Below are positions 45,100-54,218 of a stretch of DNA of 64,000 bases, piece by piece. The stretch is from Lentinula raphanica (taxonomy: Eukaryota > Basidiomycota > Agaricomycetes > Agaricales > Omphalotaceae): NCBI GenBank assembly GCA_027919835.1, contig JANVFP010000021.1:930001-994000 (forward strand). The letters are read 5' to 3'. The position numbers were made by a program, and so were the translations under genes. The notes beneath the pieces are model-generated. The model did not search any database. It was not told where the DNA came from and saw only the letters and a program-made list of their open reading frames with translations. Each line of letters begins with the position of its first letter. Within the stretch, counting starts at the first letter, position 1.

Positions 45100-45600
45100 T
45101 GTCACAGATTTCTCTCTATTCTCTACCTTAATCACTTATCTTATCTCCTATCTCTATCTTATCATATTATCAGTAGTAGTTTATCATTTGATCATCTCTG
45201 TGCCATACATATTTTCATTTGTACAACCAGTGATGGGACATGCTTGCTCTGCACCATATCTACATTACAACAGGTTGTCTTATGATGTAATAAGTGAAGC
45301 ATCCACAGGATGACTTCATAGATGACTTCATAGATGACTTCACCATGAATCATCCACAGTCTCCACAGGATGACTTCATAGATGACTTCATGCATGACTT
45401 CATGTAGCTCCAACTATGACATGGACTATGATATCATTAGATAGTAGCTCCACTCTAGAGTAGTATAAATACTCTCATGTATCTCTGGGATCCCCCAGAT
45501 TCAAGAACATCTTTTATCCTCTTGTGATCAACTTGTGCTCATACTCTGTCACTATCCCCAACCTTTGCAACTACAACTAGGTGAGTACTAAGTTGTGATA
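45100..45600 (+). repeat. 5' LTR of element 1
   Basis: 501 bp, from TGTCACA to TGTGATA. U3 carries seven GATGACTTCAT-type units (about 45309-45405) and a TATA box; R starts near 45497. It appears identical to 52264-52764. Confidence 0.95.
45464..45507 (+). promoter_or_regulatory. Element 1 promoter: TATA box and predicted RNA start
   Basis: TATAAAT lies at 45464-45470. About 33 bp on, at 45497, begins AGATTCAAGAA, the exact complement of the primer-binding site at 45603-45613. In self-priming retrotransposons this is the RNA 5' end. Confidence 0.72.
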
Positions 45601-45602
45601 GT

Positions 45603-45613
45603 TTCTTGAATCT
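45603..45613 (+). promoter_or_regulatory. Self-priming primer-binding site of element 1
   Basis: TTCTTGAATCT, 2 nt after the 5' LTR, is perfectly complementary over 11 nt to 45497-45507. No tRNA 3' end match is evident. This is the Tf1/sushi arrangement, in which the 5' end of the element's own RNA folds back to prime minus-strand synthesis. Confidence 0.75.
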
Positions 45614-45623
45614 TGCTTCTTGT

Positions 45624-45701
45624 GTGTCTGTTGTTGCTGTCAAGGACAACAGACACTTCTTTTTCTTTCTTGCCTGTTGTTGCTGTCAAGGGCAACAGGC
45701 A
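45624..45701 (+). promoter_or_regulatory. Two tandem leader hairpins of element 1
   Basis: Hairpin 1 pairs 45624-45633 with 45647-45656 (10 bp), and hairpin 2 pairs 45671-45679 with 45693-45701 (9 bp). Both have a 13-nt loop, TTGCTGTCAAGG plus A or G. Stem bases differ in a paired way (GTCTGTTG/CAACAGAC versus GCCTGTTG/CAACAGGC). They lie in the untranslated leader, where packaging or dimer signals sit in other retroelements. Confidence 0.65.
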
Positions 45702-46085
45702 GGGACCTTTTGCAGGTTGTGCAGTCTGACTTCTTGTCATGGCTGTGGGGGCATCACCACCTTGTTTGGTCCTTCTGGACTTTGAACACTGTTGCTGAAA
45801 GGGACAGTTGTTCTTGATTTGCCGGACCCTAGGCGTAAGGGGACTTGCTGTATTTCATTACAACAAGACTGGTACCTTTGGGTAGGCCATGATCTAGTTC
45901 TTTTTGAACTGGAGTAGACGGCAAGCCAGCTCTTGGGCAAGAACCAGGGAGTGTGTAACACACTCTCATTTGCTACATGAGGACATGTAGAGATCCCCCC
46001 ATCCATTTGACATCAAGATCATCAAGACTTGCACACTGCATCTGGTTCCCTTTGTTTCTTTGTACTTGTCTGCTGAAAAGGGACA

Positions 46086-46964
46086 ATGTACTTATGCCAT
46101 TTCTGCCAGACAATGCCTTGCAAAATTATTCCCACTTTTCCCATGAAATATACTCCTTCCAATCGTCGTAACCATGTGTCTGTCATGGCCATGGATAAAT
46201 CGACAGGTCTTTGGGAACGAATCACCATTCCCAAGGATAAACGGAAGAAGTATGATCATGTTGGACGTCCTTGCTATACCAAAATCCCTGTCTACGCACC
46301 TGTGCATACTCATAAACTCACTCTCCTTCAACGCCTCCAAATCTCGATCTCTCACAAGAAATACCTCGCTAAGCTCTGTAAACGTCATCTTAAATACGTC
46401 GAGCGAGAGCGCCTGATGAATAGGCTCCATGATCTGCCTTCTCAGGATTATGATACCTCTCCAACCCATAAATTCTTTCCTGACCCTGTCTATGTTCCTC
46501 CTCCACCTATTCCCTCTGATCTCCACTTCCGACGAATTCCGACCCTTGCTCAACGCCTTGAAGAACCCTCTCAGCTCACTCCTCTTGATACTTATCCTAA
46601 ACAGGATGCTGTCCTTAAGCGTATCAAGGAGTTTGAAGGTGTTCTGCAGGCTACCAAAATTCGTCTCGAGCCAGTTTTCAGGGAGTTAAACTCGGAAGAG
46701 TACAAGGAATATAATGGACAGGCTTTTAGAATTTCCAATCAGGATCGAAATTCTCTTTGGGGATGGTATAATGATTTAGAGGATTTATATCAGGATCTAG
46801 ATAAGAGGGGACACCAATTGAGTAACAAAAATTGGAGAGAGATAAAAGGGATATGTACCAAAATTGGGAAAGTCAATTTTCAGAGTCTGTATACTAGGCT
46901 TCCTGAAATTTGCAAGGAGCTATTAGACCTGAATATTGTACTTCCTGATGCAGCCAAAGCATGA
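46086..46964 (+). CDS. Extra ORF of element 1, upstream of gag, unknown function
   Basis: 292 residues between the leader and gag. The protein starts MYLCHFCQTMPCK, is basic in its first 130 residues (KDKRKKYDHVGRP, KKYLAKLCKRHLKYVERERL) and has a Pro-rich hinge (YVPPPPIPSD). The C-terminal half is predicted helical, with FRELNSEEYKEYNGQAF and WGWYNDLEDLYQDLDKRG. I recognise no domain. It is not a standard part of Ty3/gypsy elements. The later in-frame ATG at MKYTPSNRR could be the real start. Since the neighbouring gag and pol are intact and this frame is open too, it may be functional. A role in RNA binding would fit the charge but is a guess. Confidence 0.7.
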   Translation: MYLCHFCQTMPCKIIPTFPMKYTPSNRRNHVSVMAMDKSTGLWERITIPKDKRKKYDHVGRPCYTKIPVYAPVHTHKLTLLQRLQISISHKKYLAKLCKRHLKYVERERLMNRLHDLPSQDYDTSPTHKFFPDPVYVPPPPIPSDLHFRRIPTLAQRLEEPSQLTPLDTYPKQDAVLKRIKEFEGVLQATKIRLEPVFRELNSEEYKEYNGQAFRISNQDRNSLWGWYNDLEDLYQDLDKRGHQLSNKNWREIKGICTKIGKVNFQSLYTRLPEICKELLDLNIVLPDAAKA

Positions 46965-47061
46965 TAGTCTTATGTAATCTGGCAAACATTTGTGTTTTTT
47001 CATATATTCATTTTTTCATATTATGTCTGAAAAATAATCTGACTTCAAAACAACTAGAAAA

Positions 47062-48528
47062 ATGTCTTACACACCTTTCACCCCTGTCGTTGAATTAGTC
47101 GATGATGGACAAGTTTGGTCCGATGCTGTCTCTCAAGGAATTGATATGGCAGCAATTGGATTTCAAACTGATGAACAGAAAAATCAGATTGGACGACTCC
47201 TTCGCAATGCTCACGAGGCTACTACCAACATTTCCATTGGATATATTAACAGAAATGTCAATGGACTTGCTGATTGGATGAATCAGGCTTTTACTACAGC
47301 CTTCACCAATCAAGAGAACTTAACAAATGAAGTTCGTAGCCTTCGACAGATTGTCGAAACTCAGGCAGAACTTTTACGAGCTTATAAGGCACAGCTTGAT
47401 AAGCTTCCTGCTGATGCTGGAGCTGGCCCATTCAGAGGTCCCAAAGTACCTGACCCACCAACCTTCTCTGGAACAGACAACAAGATGACCTTAGAAGATT
47501 GGATGAATCAAGTCGCATTATACTGCTCATCTTTAGGCATTGTGACAGATCATCAAAGAATTGTGACCGCTCTTACTAGGTTGCGTTCTCCTGCCACAAA
47601 CTATATGAGAAAGTACTTTGATGACACACGTTTAGGAAACGATCTGGGATCTTGGGACAACTTTGCCAATGAGCTCAATGCCATTTATGGTCGCCGTGAT
47701 AACAAAGAAGGTGCTAAAAATGAAATCACACATCTTTGGACAAATAAGTCACTGGCTAGTAAGGACTTTATCAAATATGCTGAACAATATCGCACTCTTG
47801 CACGTATTGTGGACTACCAAGATAGTATTCACATCGACAAGCTTCGTGATGTTATTTCACAAGAGTTGCGTAATGCACTTGTTGTGTTGGAAATTTCTGG
47901 AAAGACTCCTACTAAATGGGAAGATTATCTGGAACTTCTCCTTTTATCATATAAAGCCTTACATCCAGAAAAGACTAAAAGTGTAATATTTGGCACAGGC
48001 AATAATGCTAAAGGCAATGGCAGTCATGAACCAGATGCAATGGAGATAGATGCGGCAAAAAAGAGTAAAGGAAAAGCCCCAGAAAAGGTTAATTCCCAGG
48101 AGCAAAAACAACGATATTGCCAAATATGCGCCGGAAAGGGCTTAAAGGCAAAATCAAAGACTCACAATACAGTGGATTGCTGGGATAAGCCTGGAAATGA
48201 AGGCAAAAGGCCAAATTTCAATAAAAACTCTTCATCATCTGCATCTACATCTGGTCAAGGAAACAAAGGGAAACAACCACCACCGAGTGATAAGAAATCA
48301 TTCAAAGCGCGGTTGATGGAATTATTTGATGAAATAGACAGCCAAGAGCCAGCGCCCCCAGCTGATGCCCTCAATGTCAACTCCACGAGCACCCCTGATA
48401 TTAGTTTACCTGAGCTCACTGCAAAAGGAGCAACTGCACATGTCGGTGAAGTGCAGGCAGGACCTTCTAAGCCATCGCGATGGGCTAGAAGTCAACAATA
48501 CAAGGCGGATTTTCCAGAGGGACTGTAG
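47062..48528 (+). CDS. Gag of element 1
   Basis: 488 residues. An N-terminal helical segment precedes the retrotransposon gag core (about 135-310): PPTFSGTDNKMTLEDWMNQV, then WDNFANELNAIYG and DFIKYAEQYRTLARI. A zinc-knuckle-like motif with wide spacing, CQICAGKGLKAKSKTHNTVDC, lies near residue 355. The tail is Ser/Pro/Lys-rich. Gag forms the virus-like particle and binds the RNA. The pol frame is open in -1 over the end of gag and through the 77-nt gap, so frameshifting is a plausible route to pol. Confidence 0.9.
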   Translation: MSYTPFTPVVELVDDGQVWSDAVSQGIDMAAIGFQTDEQKNQIGRLLRNAHEATTNISIGYINRNVNGLADWMNQAFTTAFTNQENLTNEVRSLRQIVETQAELLRAYKAQLDKLPADAGAGPFRGPKVPDPPTFSGTDNKMTLEDWMNQVALYCSSLGIVTDHQRIVTALTRLRSPATNYMRKYFDDTRLGNDLGSWDNFANELNAIYGRRDNKEGAKNEITHLWTNKSLASKDFIKYAEQYRTLARIVDYQDSIHIDKLRDVISQELRNALVVLEISGKTPTKWEDYLELLLLSYKALHPEKTKSVIFGTGNNAKGNGSHEPDAMEIDAAKKSKGKAPEKVNSQEQKQRYCQICAGKGLKAKSKTHNTVDCWDKPGNEGKRPNFNKNSSSSASTSGQGNKGKQPPPSDKKSFKARLMELFDEIDSQEPAPPADALNVNSTSTPDISLPELTAKGATAHVGEVQAGPSKPSRWARSQQYKADFPEGL

Positions 48529-48605
48529 AGGATAATGTCTGCGATCTACAGTCAGGAAATAGTGTACCCAATATCAGCACTGATAAAAAATCAGATAAAG
48601 TAGTT

Positions 48606-51600
48606 ATGGAAGCTTGTTTAAATAATATTGCTCGTAACAAGAAATCATCTTTCAGACTTTCAGTAACACTTTGGGTATACGGTTTTAAAGTGCAGGCCGA
48701 GGCTCTTGTTGACTCTGGAGCAACAACAAATTTCATCGACAAAAGATATGTTGAAAGAAACCACCTGGTAACAAATAAGATAGCACAACCGTATCAAGTT
48801 TTGAATGCGGATGGAACGCCAAATGTTGCAGGAGAAATAAAAGAGTATGTTCGAGCATATGTCCAAATTGGTTCACATAAAACCATACAGTATCTATATG
48901 TCACTCAGCTAGGTGACAAGGACATGATGATTGGATACTCTTATCTCTACAAACACAATCCAGAAATAGATTGGCATTCAGGGGAATGGGCGTTCACCAG
49001 GTGTTCGGAGACATGTGCATCTAGAGCCCGTAAAATACGAGTTGATGAAGCTGGAGCTGATGAGCTTCACCTCGAACCAGATTTACCATGGGAATCTTCA
49101 CTGGACAATTTAGGAGAAGAGGACATGGATAATCCTTACATTAACTGGATTGACATGCACAATCCAGATGAGCAAAAACAAGCAGCAACTATTGCTGCTA
49201 TGTTTGATGAAAAACATCTAGAAAAAGAATTTGTTGAGGAAGATGAGGATACCACTAAGTGGAAATCTCTTATACCACCATGGTTATATGATTATGGTGA
49301 CGTCTTCTCAAAGAAAAGATCAGAGCGGATGCCAGAACGTAAACCATACGACCATCCAATTGATTTTGAGGAAGGGTCTACTCTTCCCAAACCATCAAAA
49401 ATCTATCCACTGTCTTTAAAAGAAAGGAATTCTTTGGATGAATGGATTGATGAGGAACTTAAGAAAGGCTATATTAGACCATCTCAAAGTCCTATTGCTG
49501 CTCCATTCTTCTTTGTCAAGAAACATGATGGTTCCTTACGGCCAGTCATGGATTATCGTGCTCTCAATGATATTACTGTTAAGAATCGCTATCCAATCCC
49601 TCGAATATCAGACTTAATAGACTCTCTCAGCCAGGCTTCAATCTTTACAAAGATTGACTTACGCTGGGGATACAACAATGTTCGAATTCGTGAAGGGGAT
49701 GAATGGAAAACAGCATTCATTACAAAGCGGGGTTTATTTGAGGCAACAGTCATGTATTTTGGATTCTCCAATGCACCAGCTACCTTTCAGGCAATGATGA
49801 ATGATATTCTCGGAGACTTGATACGTAAAGGAAAAGTAATGGTGTACTTGGATGATATTCTTATATTTGGCAATGACAAAAAAGAACACAGGGAGATTGT
49901 TCGAGAAGTGCTGCAAAGACTTCGAGACAATGATCTCTATGCAAAAGCTGAAAAATGCTTTTTTGAGCAGAACAGTATAGACTACCTTGGAATGATTATT
50001 TCTAAGGGTTATGTGAAGATGGATCCAAAGAAGCTTGCTGGAGTTCTTGAGTGGCCTGTACCAACAAAAGTAAAACATGTTCAAGCATTCTTAGGTTTTG
50101 CAAATTTCTACAGAAGATTTATTAAAGATTTTGCCAAGATTGCAAGGCCACTCACCAATCTCACTAAAAAGGATCAACCTTGGCTCTGGGATGACATAGC
50201 ACAGGAAGCATTTGAAGCGCTGAAAAAGGCTTTCACAACTGCTCCCATTTTAAGAATACCAGATGACACTAATCCTTTCCGACTAGGCACAGATGCCAGT
50301 GATTTTGCAGTCGGAGCTGTATTGTACCAACTGGACCCAGATGACAATCTGTGGCATCCAGTTGCCTTCTATTCCAAGTCACTCAGTGTTCATGAACGTA
50401 ACTATGAGATATATGACAAGGAATTGCTTGCAATTATACGAGCATTGGAAGAATATCGACATTACTTGGAAGGTCATCCAGAAAAATTTGAAATATGGTC
50501 AGATCATCAGAATTTGACTTATTTCCGGTCTGCCCAGAAGCTAACACGAAGACAAGCGAGATGGGCTCTGTATCTTACTCGCTTTGATTATTCTCTACGG
50601 CATAAGCCAGGGAAAACAATGCAGGCTGAAGACCCTCTGTCCAGGAGGCCAGATCATGAGGAGGGGGTAAACCTCGACAATCGAGATCAAATTTTACTCA
50701 AACCTGAATTTTTTGCCATTCAGGCTATTGAGGCTGCTCATGAATCGCCTATCAATGATGAACAAATCCTAAGGGAGGTCAAAGAAGCCTTGCTAACTGA
50801 TGAAGTTACGAAGGATTACAAATCACTTCTGTCATCAGGACCACGTGAATTCAAGAAATCACTAGAAGAGTGGAACTATGAAAATGGTCTACTACTTTAC
50901 CGTGGTAAAATATATATTCCAAAGAGCACAGATGATCATCTACGAAGACGCATAGTTCAAATGCATCATAATTTACCATCAGCAGGACATCCTGGTAGAT
51001 GGAAAACCTATGAACTCGTTTCTCGAAACTATTGGTGGCCAGGGATGTCAGTCTTTGTAAAAAATTATGTCTCAGGCTGTGATACTTGTCAGCGGATGAA
51101 AAATCGCTCACAACAGCCTTTTGGACCCTTACAACCTAATCGAGTACCAAATGGACCTTGGGAAATTATTTCCATAGACCTTATTACTCAATTACCACCA
51201 TCTGGAAAGCACAATGCCATATGTGTTGTGGTAGATCGCTTGACTAAGCGTGCACACTTCTTTGCAATCACAAATAATTTCACAGCCAAAGACTTAGCAA
51301 AGCTACTCTATGACAGGATATATCCACTGCATGGACTCCCATTGCAAATAATATCTGATAGAGGAACACAGTTTGCTGCTGAAGTTTTTCAAGAATGGTG
51401 CAGGCTACTTGGAATTGAATCTACTATGTCAACTGCCTATCATCCACAAACTGATGGACAAACAGAACGTGTTAACCAGATTTTGGAACAATACCTTCGG
51501 TGCTATGTTGACTATAATCTCAATGACTGGGCCGATCTTCTAAGCACAGCAGAGTTTGCATACAGCAATCAAGCACATGAAGGTACCAAGGAGAGTCCCT

Positions 51601-52295
51601 TCTTCCTGGAATATGGTCGACATCCTCGTGCAGGTCCTATGCTCATTAAAAATCAGGGATCCATTGATTTTAATGACATAATGCAACAAAGACTTGAAGC
51701 TCAAGAGCAAGCAAGAGCAGCTCTAAAGCTTGCAGCTGAAAGAATGAAATGGTATTATGACAAAGGAGTTCAAAACATACCTTTTAAAGTTGGAGACAAG
51801 GTTCTATTGAATCTTAAAGACTATCAAACTACAGAACGAGCTCTCCAGCCAAGATTTGAAGGTCCATTTAAAATCATCAGAAAACTATCAGATGTGACCT
51901 TTGAACTGAAACTACCTCCAAAATACCGTGGGATACATCCTGTTTTTCATGCTAGCAAGCTTGCCACCTATACAGAATCTACCATTCCAGGACAAAAGGC
52001 TCCTACTCCTGAAACTATAATAGTTGATGGAGAGGAAGAATGGGTAGTGGAGAAAATTTTACAACACCGAGTTCAGAGAAAGAGATTGGAATATCTGGTG
52101 AGATGGAAAGGTTTTACTCGAGATCATGATACTTGGGAACCTGCTGCAAATCTCAAAAATGCACCAGAGAAAATTCGAGAATATAAAAAACAGATTGATC
52201 ATTCAATTGAAAGTGTGGAACTGGACATATTCTCAACGGAGCTCGAATCAGAAGAGGGGGTAATGTCACAGATTTCTCTCTATTCTCTACCTTAA
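48606..52295 (+). CDS. Pol of element 1: protease, reverse transcriptase, RNase H, integrase, chromodomain
   Basis: 1229 residues from the first ATG. Protease: ALVDSGATTNFID near residue 35. Reverse transcriptase: GSLRPVMDYRALND, FTKIDLRWGYNN and VMVYLDDILIF with the YLDD site. RNase H: FRLGTDASDFAVGAVL and IYDKELLAIIRALEEYRHYL. Integrase: HHCC zinc site (HHNLPSAGH ... CDTCQRM), then catalytic Asp in ISIDLI, Asp in ISDRGTQF and Glu in TDGQTERVNQ. The C-terminal chromodomain reads WVVEKILQHRVQRKRLEYLV and WKGFTRDHDTWEP, which in relatives guides insertion to marked chromatin. All key residues are present. The stop lies within the 3' LTR, so the last 11 residues are LTR-encoded. Confidence 0.96.
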   Translation: MEACLNNIARNKKSSFRLSVTLWVYGFKVQAEALVDSGATTNFIDKRYVERNHLVTNKIAQPYQVLNADGTPNVAGEIKEYVRAYVQIGSHKTIQYLYVTQLGDKDMMIGYSYLYKHNPEIDWHSGEWAFTRCSETCASRARKIRVDEAGADELHLEPDLPWESSLDNLGEEDMDNPYINWIDMHNPDEQKQAATIAAMFDEKHLEKEFVEEDEDTTKWKSLIPPWLYDYGDVFSKKRSERMPERKPYDHPIDFEEGSTLPKPSKIYPLSLKERNSLDEWIDEELKKGYIRPSQSPIAAPFFFVKKHDGSLRPVMDYRALNDITVKNRYPIPRISDLIDSLSQASIFTKIDLRWGYNNVRIREGDEWKTAFITKRGLFEATVMYFGFSNAPATFQAMMNDILGDLIRKGKVMVYLDDILIFGNDKKEHREIVREVLQRLRDNDLYAKAEKCFFEQNSIDYLGMIISKGYVKMDPKKLAGVLEWPVPTKVKHVQAFLGFANFYRRFIKDFAKIARPLTNLTKKDQPWLWDDIAQEAFEALKKAFTTAPILRIPDDTNPFRLGTDASDFAVGAVLYQLDPDDNLWHPVAFYSKSLSVHERNYEIYDKELLAIIRALEEYRHYLEGHPEKFEIWSDHQNLTYFRSAQKLTRRQARWALYLTRFDYSLRHKPGKTMQAEDPLSRRPDHEEGVNLDNRDQILLKPEFFAIQAIEAAHESPINDEQILREVKEALLTDEVTKDYKSLLSSGPREFKKSLEEWNYENGLLLYRGKIYIPKSTDDHLRRRIVQMHHNLPSAGHPGRWKTYELVSRNYWWPGMSVFVKNYVSGCDTCQRMKNRSQQPFGPLQPNRVPNGPWEIISIDLITQLPPSGKHNAICVVVDRLTKRAHFFAITNNFTAKDLAKLLYDRIYPLHGLPLQIISDRGTQFAAEVFQEWCRLLGIESTMSTAYHPQTDGQTERVNQILEQYLRCYVDYNLNDWADLLSTAEFAYSNQAHEGTKESPFFLEYGRHPRAGPMLIKNQGSIDFNDIMQQRLEAQEQARAALKLAAERMKWYYDKGVQNIPFKVGDKVLLNLKDYQTTERALQPRFEGPFKIIRKLSDVTFELKLPPKYRGIHPVFHASKLATYTESTIPGQKAPTPETIIVDGEEEWVVEKILQHRVQRKRLEYLVRWKGFTRDHDTWEPAANLKNAPEKIREYKKQIDHSIESVELDIFSTELESEEGVMSQISLYSLP
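52250..52260 (+). promoter_or_regulatory. Polypurine tract of element 1
   Basis: AGAAGAGGGGG, 3 nt before the 3' LTR and inside the pol frame, is the expected primer site for plus-strand DNA. Confidence 0.7.
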
Positions 52296-52764
52296 TCACT
52301 TATCTTATCTCCTATCTCTATCTTATCATATTATCAGTAGTAGTTTATCATTTGATCATCTCTGTGCCATACATATTTTCATTTGTACAACCAGTGATGG
52401 GACATGCTTGCTCTGCACCATATCTACATTACAACAGGTTGTCTTATGATGTAATAAGTGAAGCATCCACAGGATGACTTCATAGATGACTTCATAGATG
52501 ACTTCACCATGAATCATCCACAGTCTCCACAGGATGACTTCATAGATGACTTCATGCATGACTTCATGTAGCTCCAACTATGACATGGACTATGATATCA
52601 TTAGATAGTAGCTCCACTCTAGAGTAGTATAAATACTCTCATGTATCTCTGGGATCCCCCAGATTCAAGAACATCTTTTATCCTCTTGTGATCAACTTGT
52701 GCTCATACTCTGTCACTATCCCCAACCTTTGCAACTACAACTAGGTGAGTACTAAGTTGTGATA
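52264..52764 (+). repeat. 3' LTR of element 1
   Basis: 501 bp, apparently identical to the 5' LTR. The pol stop lies at its start (52293-52295). It is followed by GGGGG (52765-52769). Confidence 0.95.
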
Positions 52765-54218
52765 GGGGGTCACTAGGATATCCCGTTACGGCGGGGCGTG
52801 GAAATTGAATGATCACACCATTGTTGGTGATGTAGTCGCGATAATACGACGGGGTAATGATCACTTCAATAGCGGTGAGAACAAAGGCGTAGCGTATTAT
52901 GGCTACGGCGCTGCTTTCATAAGAGGCATCGCGAGTATACATGAGTCTACGTCCGCGGATGGAACGAAGAGACACTGCATTGTCGGCTTGGCGTTTGAAA
53001 ACTCCCAAGAGTCCTCGGGATTTTTCGGGTGATTGGTGGCATAGCCAACGAACGATGATATCGTCGTTAGCAGTGATGGGAGGTGGCTTGGCCTCAGCCT
53101 TGCGTTGAACTGCGGCGGCATGTTCAGCCGCTTGTCGCGCATGGTGAGCTTCTACGCGAGAGGTTTGGATGGATCTTTGTTCAGCCACAAACCCAGGGAT
53201 ATAGAATTGGGAAATGATAGAATTTTGCGCGGGCGATCGCGATGCTTCTGGAAGATCTAACGCCTTGGCGCGCGCTAGTTCAAGCATACGGAAAACGGGC
53301 CACGCAGGTTTACGATTGGGTAATTCTGAGTTTCGGAGGTTACGGAAGTACTCGTCAACTTGAGCAACCGTAACCGGTTCCGTTGGAGGAGGTCTGCGCC
53401 TAGGGGCGACAGCACTCGGTTCAATAGATGGATTGGAAAGTGAAGAAAACGCCGATTGAAACGGAGTCGGATAAGTGGGAGGTGGCAATAGAGTGGAAGA
53501 AGATGAAGCATTAGAGTAAGGGTAAGATTGAGTTTGAGACAGCGCAGCGATTTGCGCCGCCTCATCGGGGGAGAGGATGAAACCGATGGGACTATCCGAA
53601 CGATCCGTATCGATGGAGGGCGAATACGAAGGAGCGGATTGAATGGATTCGGGAGCGCCTGGTGCGAACTTGCGCTTTTTGCCAATGTGATCGCCCAGAC
53701 CTGATTTCTTCAACTCATCTATTTCTCTTCTCAGCTTATGGATCTCATCATCTCGTGAACGCAGCGTATCGACAAGCTCGTTGTTATCCTCATCGAGTTT
53801 GCGATAGCGTGATCAATAGTGAGAGCGATCTTCGGATAGGCTAGTATTCTCAGATCGAAGCTGTTCGATGGTGAGCTTCAACGTCGTGCAAGATCCAGTG
53901 AGTTCACTGATCTTGGCATCTTTCTGTAAAAGTTCGGCCGAAGCTCCACTTTTTCCAAACTTATCTACTAGATGTTGAGTTCGTTCGGCGTCGGCGTTGG
54001 TCCAACTCGAATTGACTTCGGTGAATGCCATGGCCAAATGGACCAGGAATTCGGAACATACTCGGCAGTCACTGTTGCGATGGTGAATGCAGAGAAGGTT
54101 TGGATTGTATTGCCATTCAGGCTTAGAGTTTGACATATCGTCCATCGTGGGTGTTTTCTCAATGAGAGTAGGAAAACGAAGAGAAAAACGTGTTAGCGGC
54201 GTTTTTTAGCTTCATCGT

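Larger units (their letters stand above)
45100..52764 (+). mobile_element. Young Ty3/gypsy chromovirus, element 1
   Basis: 7,665 bp with two 501-bp LTRs that look identical by eye, a 5-bp GGGGG duplication, a self-priming type primer-binding site, an extra ORF, gag, and pol in the order protease, reverse transcriptase, RNase H, integrase, chromodomain. All ORFs are open, so it may be active. Order and priming place it near Tf1/sushi chromoviruses. Confidence 0.95.
44742..54145 (-). pseudogene. Extra ORF of element 2, downstream of pol, split by TGA and by element 1
   Basis: The coding parts are 54145-52765 and 45094-44742, which join in frame across one copy of the GGGGG target duplication to 578 codons. 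An in-frame TGA lies at 53813-53815 (codon 111). The N-terminal 40 residues hold a Cys/His cluster (LCIHHRNSDCRVCSEF). Residues about 60-150 are a probable coiled coil, then a Ser/Pro-rich basic linker (KKRKFAPG, RRRPPPTEP). The C-terminal 280 residues look folded, with DEYFRNLRNSELPNRKPAWP and VRWLCHQSPEKSRGLLGVF. I do not recognise the protein. It has no signal peptide or clear membrane helix, so it is not an obvious env. Its place between pol and the LTR suggests it belongs to the element. Confidence 0.7.

Noticed and set aside
45192..45413. 73-residue minus-strand ORF in the LTRs (also 52356-52577)
   Set aside because: It only translates the GATGACTTCATA repeats and occurs twice because the LTRs are identical.
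44742..54145. Three separate small genes (54145-53813, 53713-52703, 45074-44742)
   Set aside because: They share one frame, split only by a TGA and by element 1. The middle and last pieces have no ATG at the start of their homologous part.
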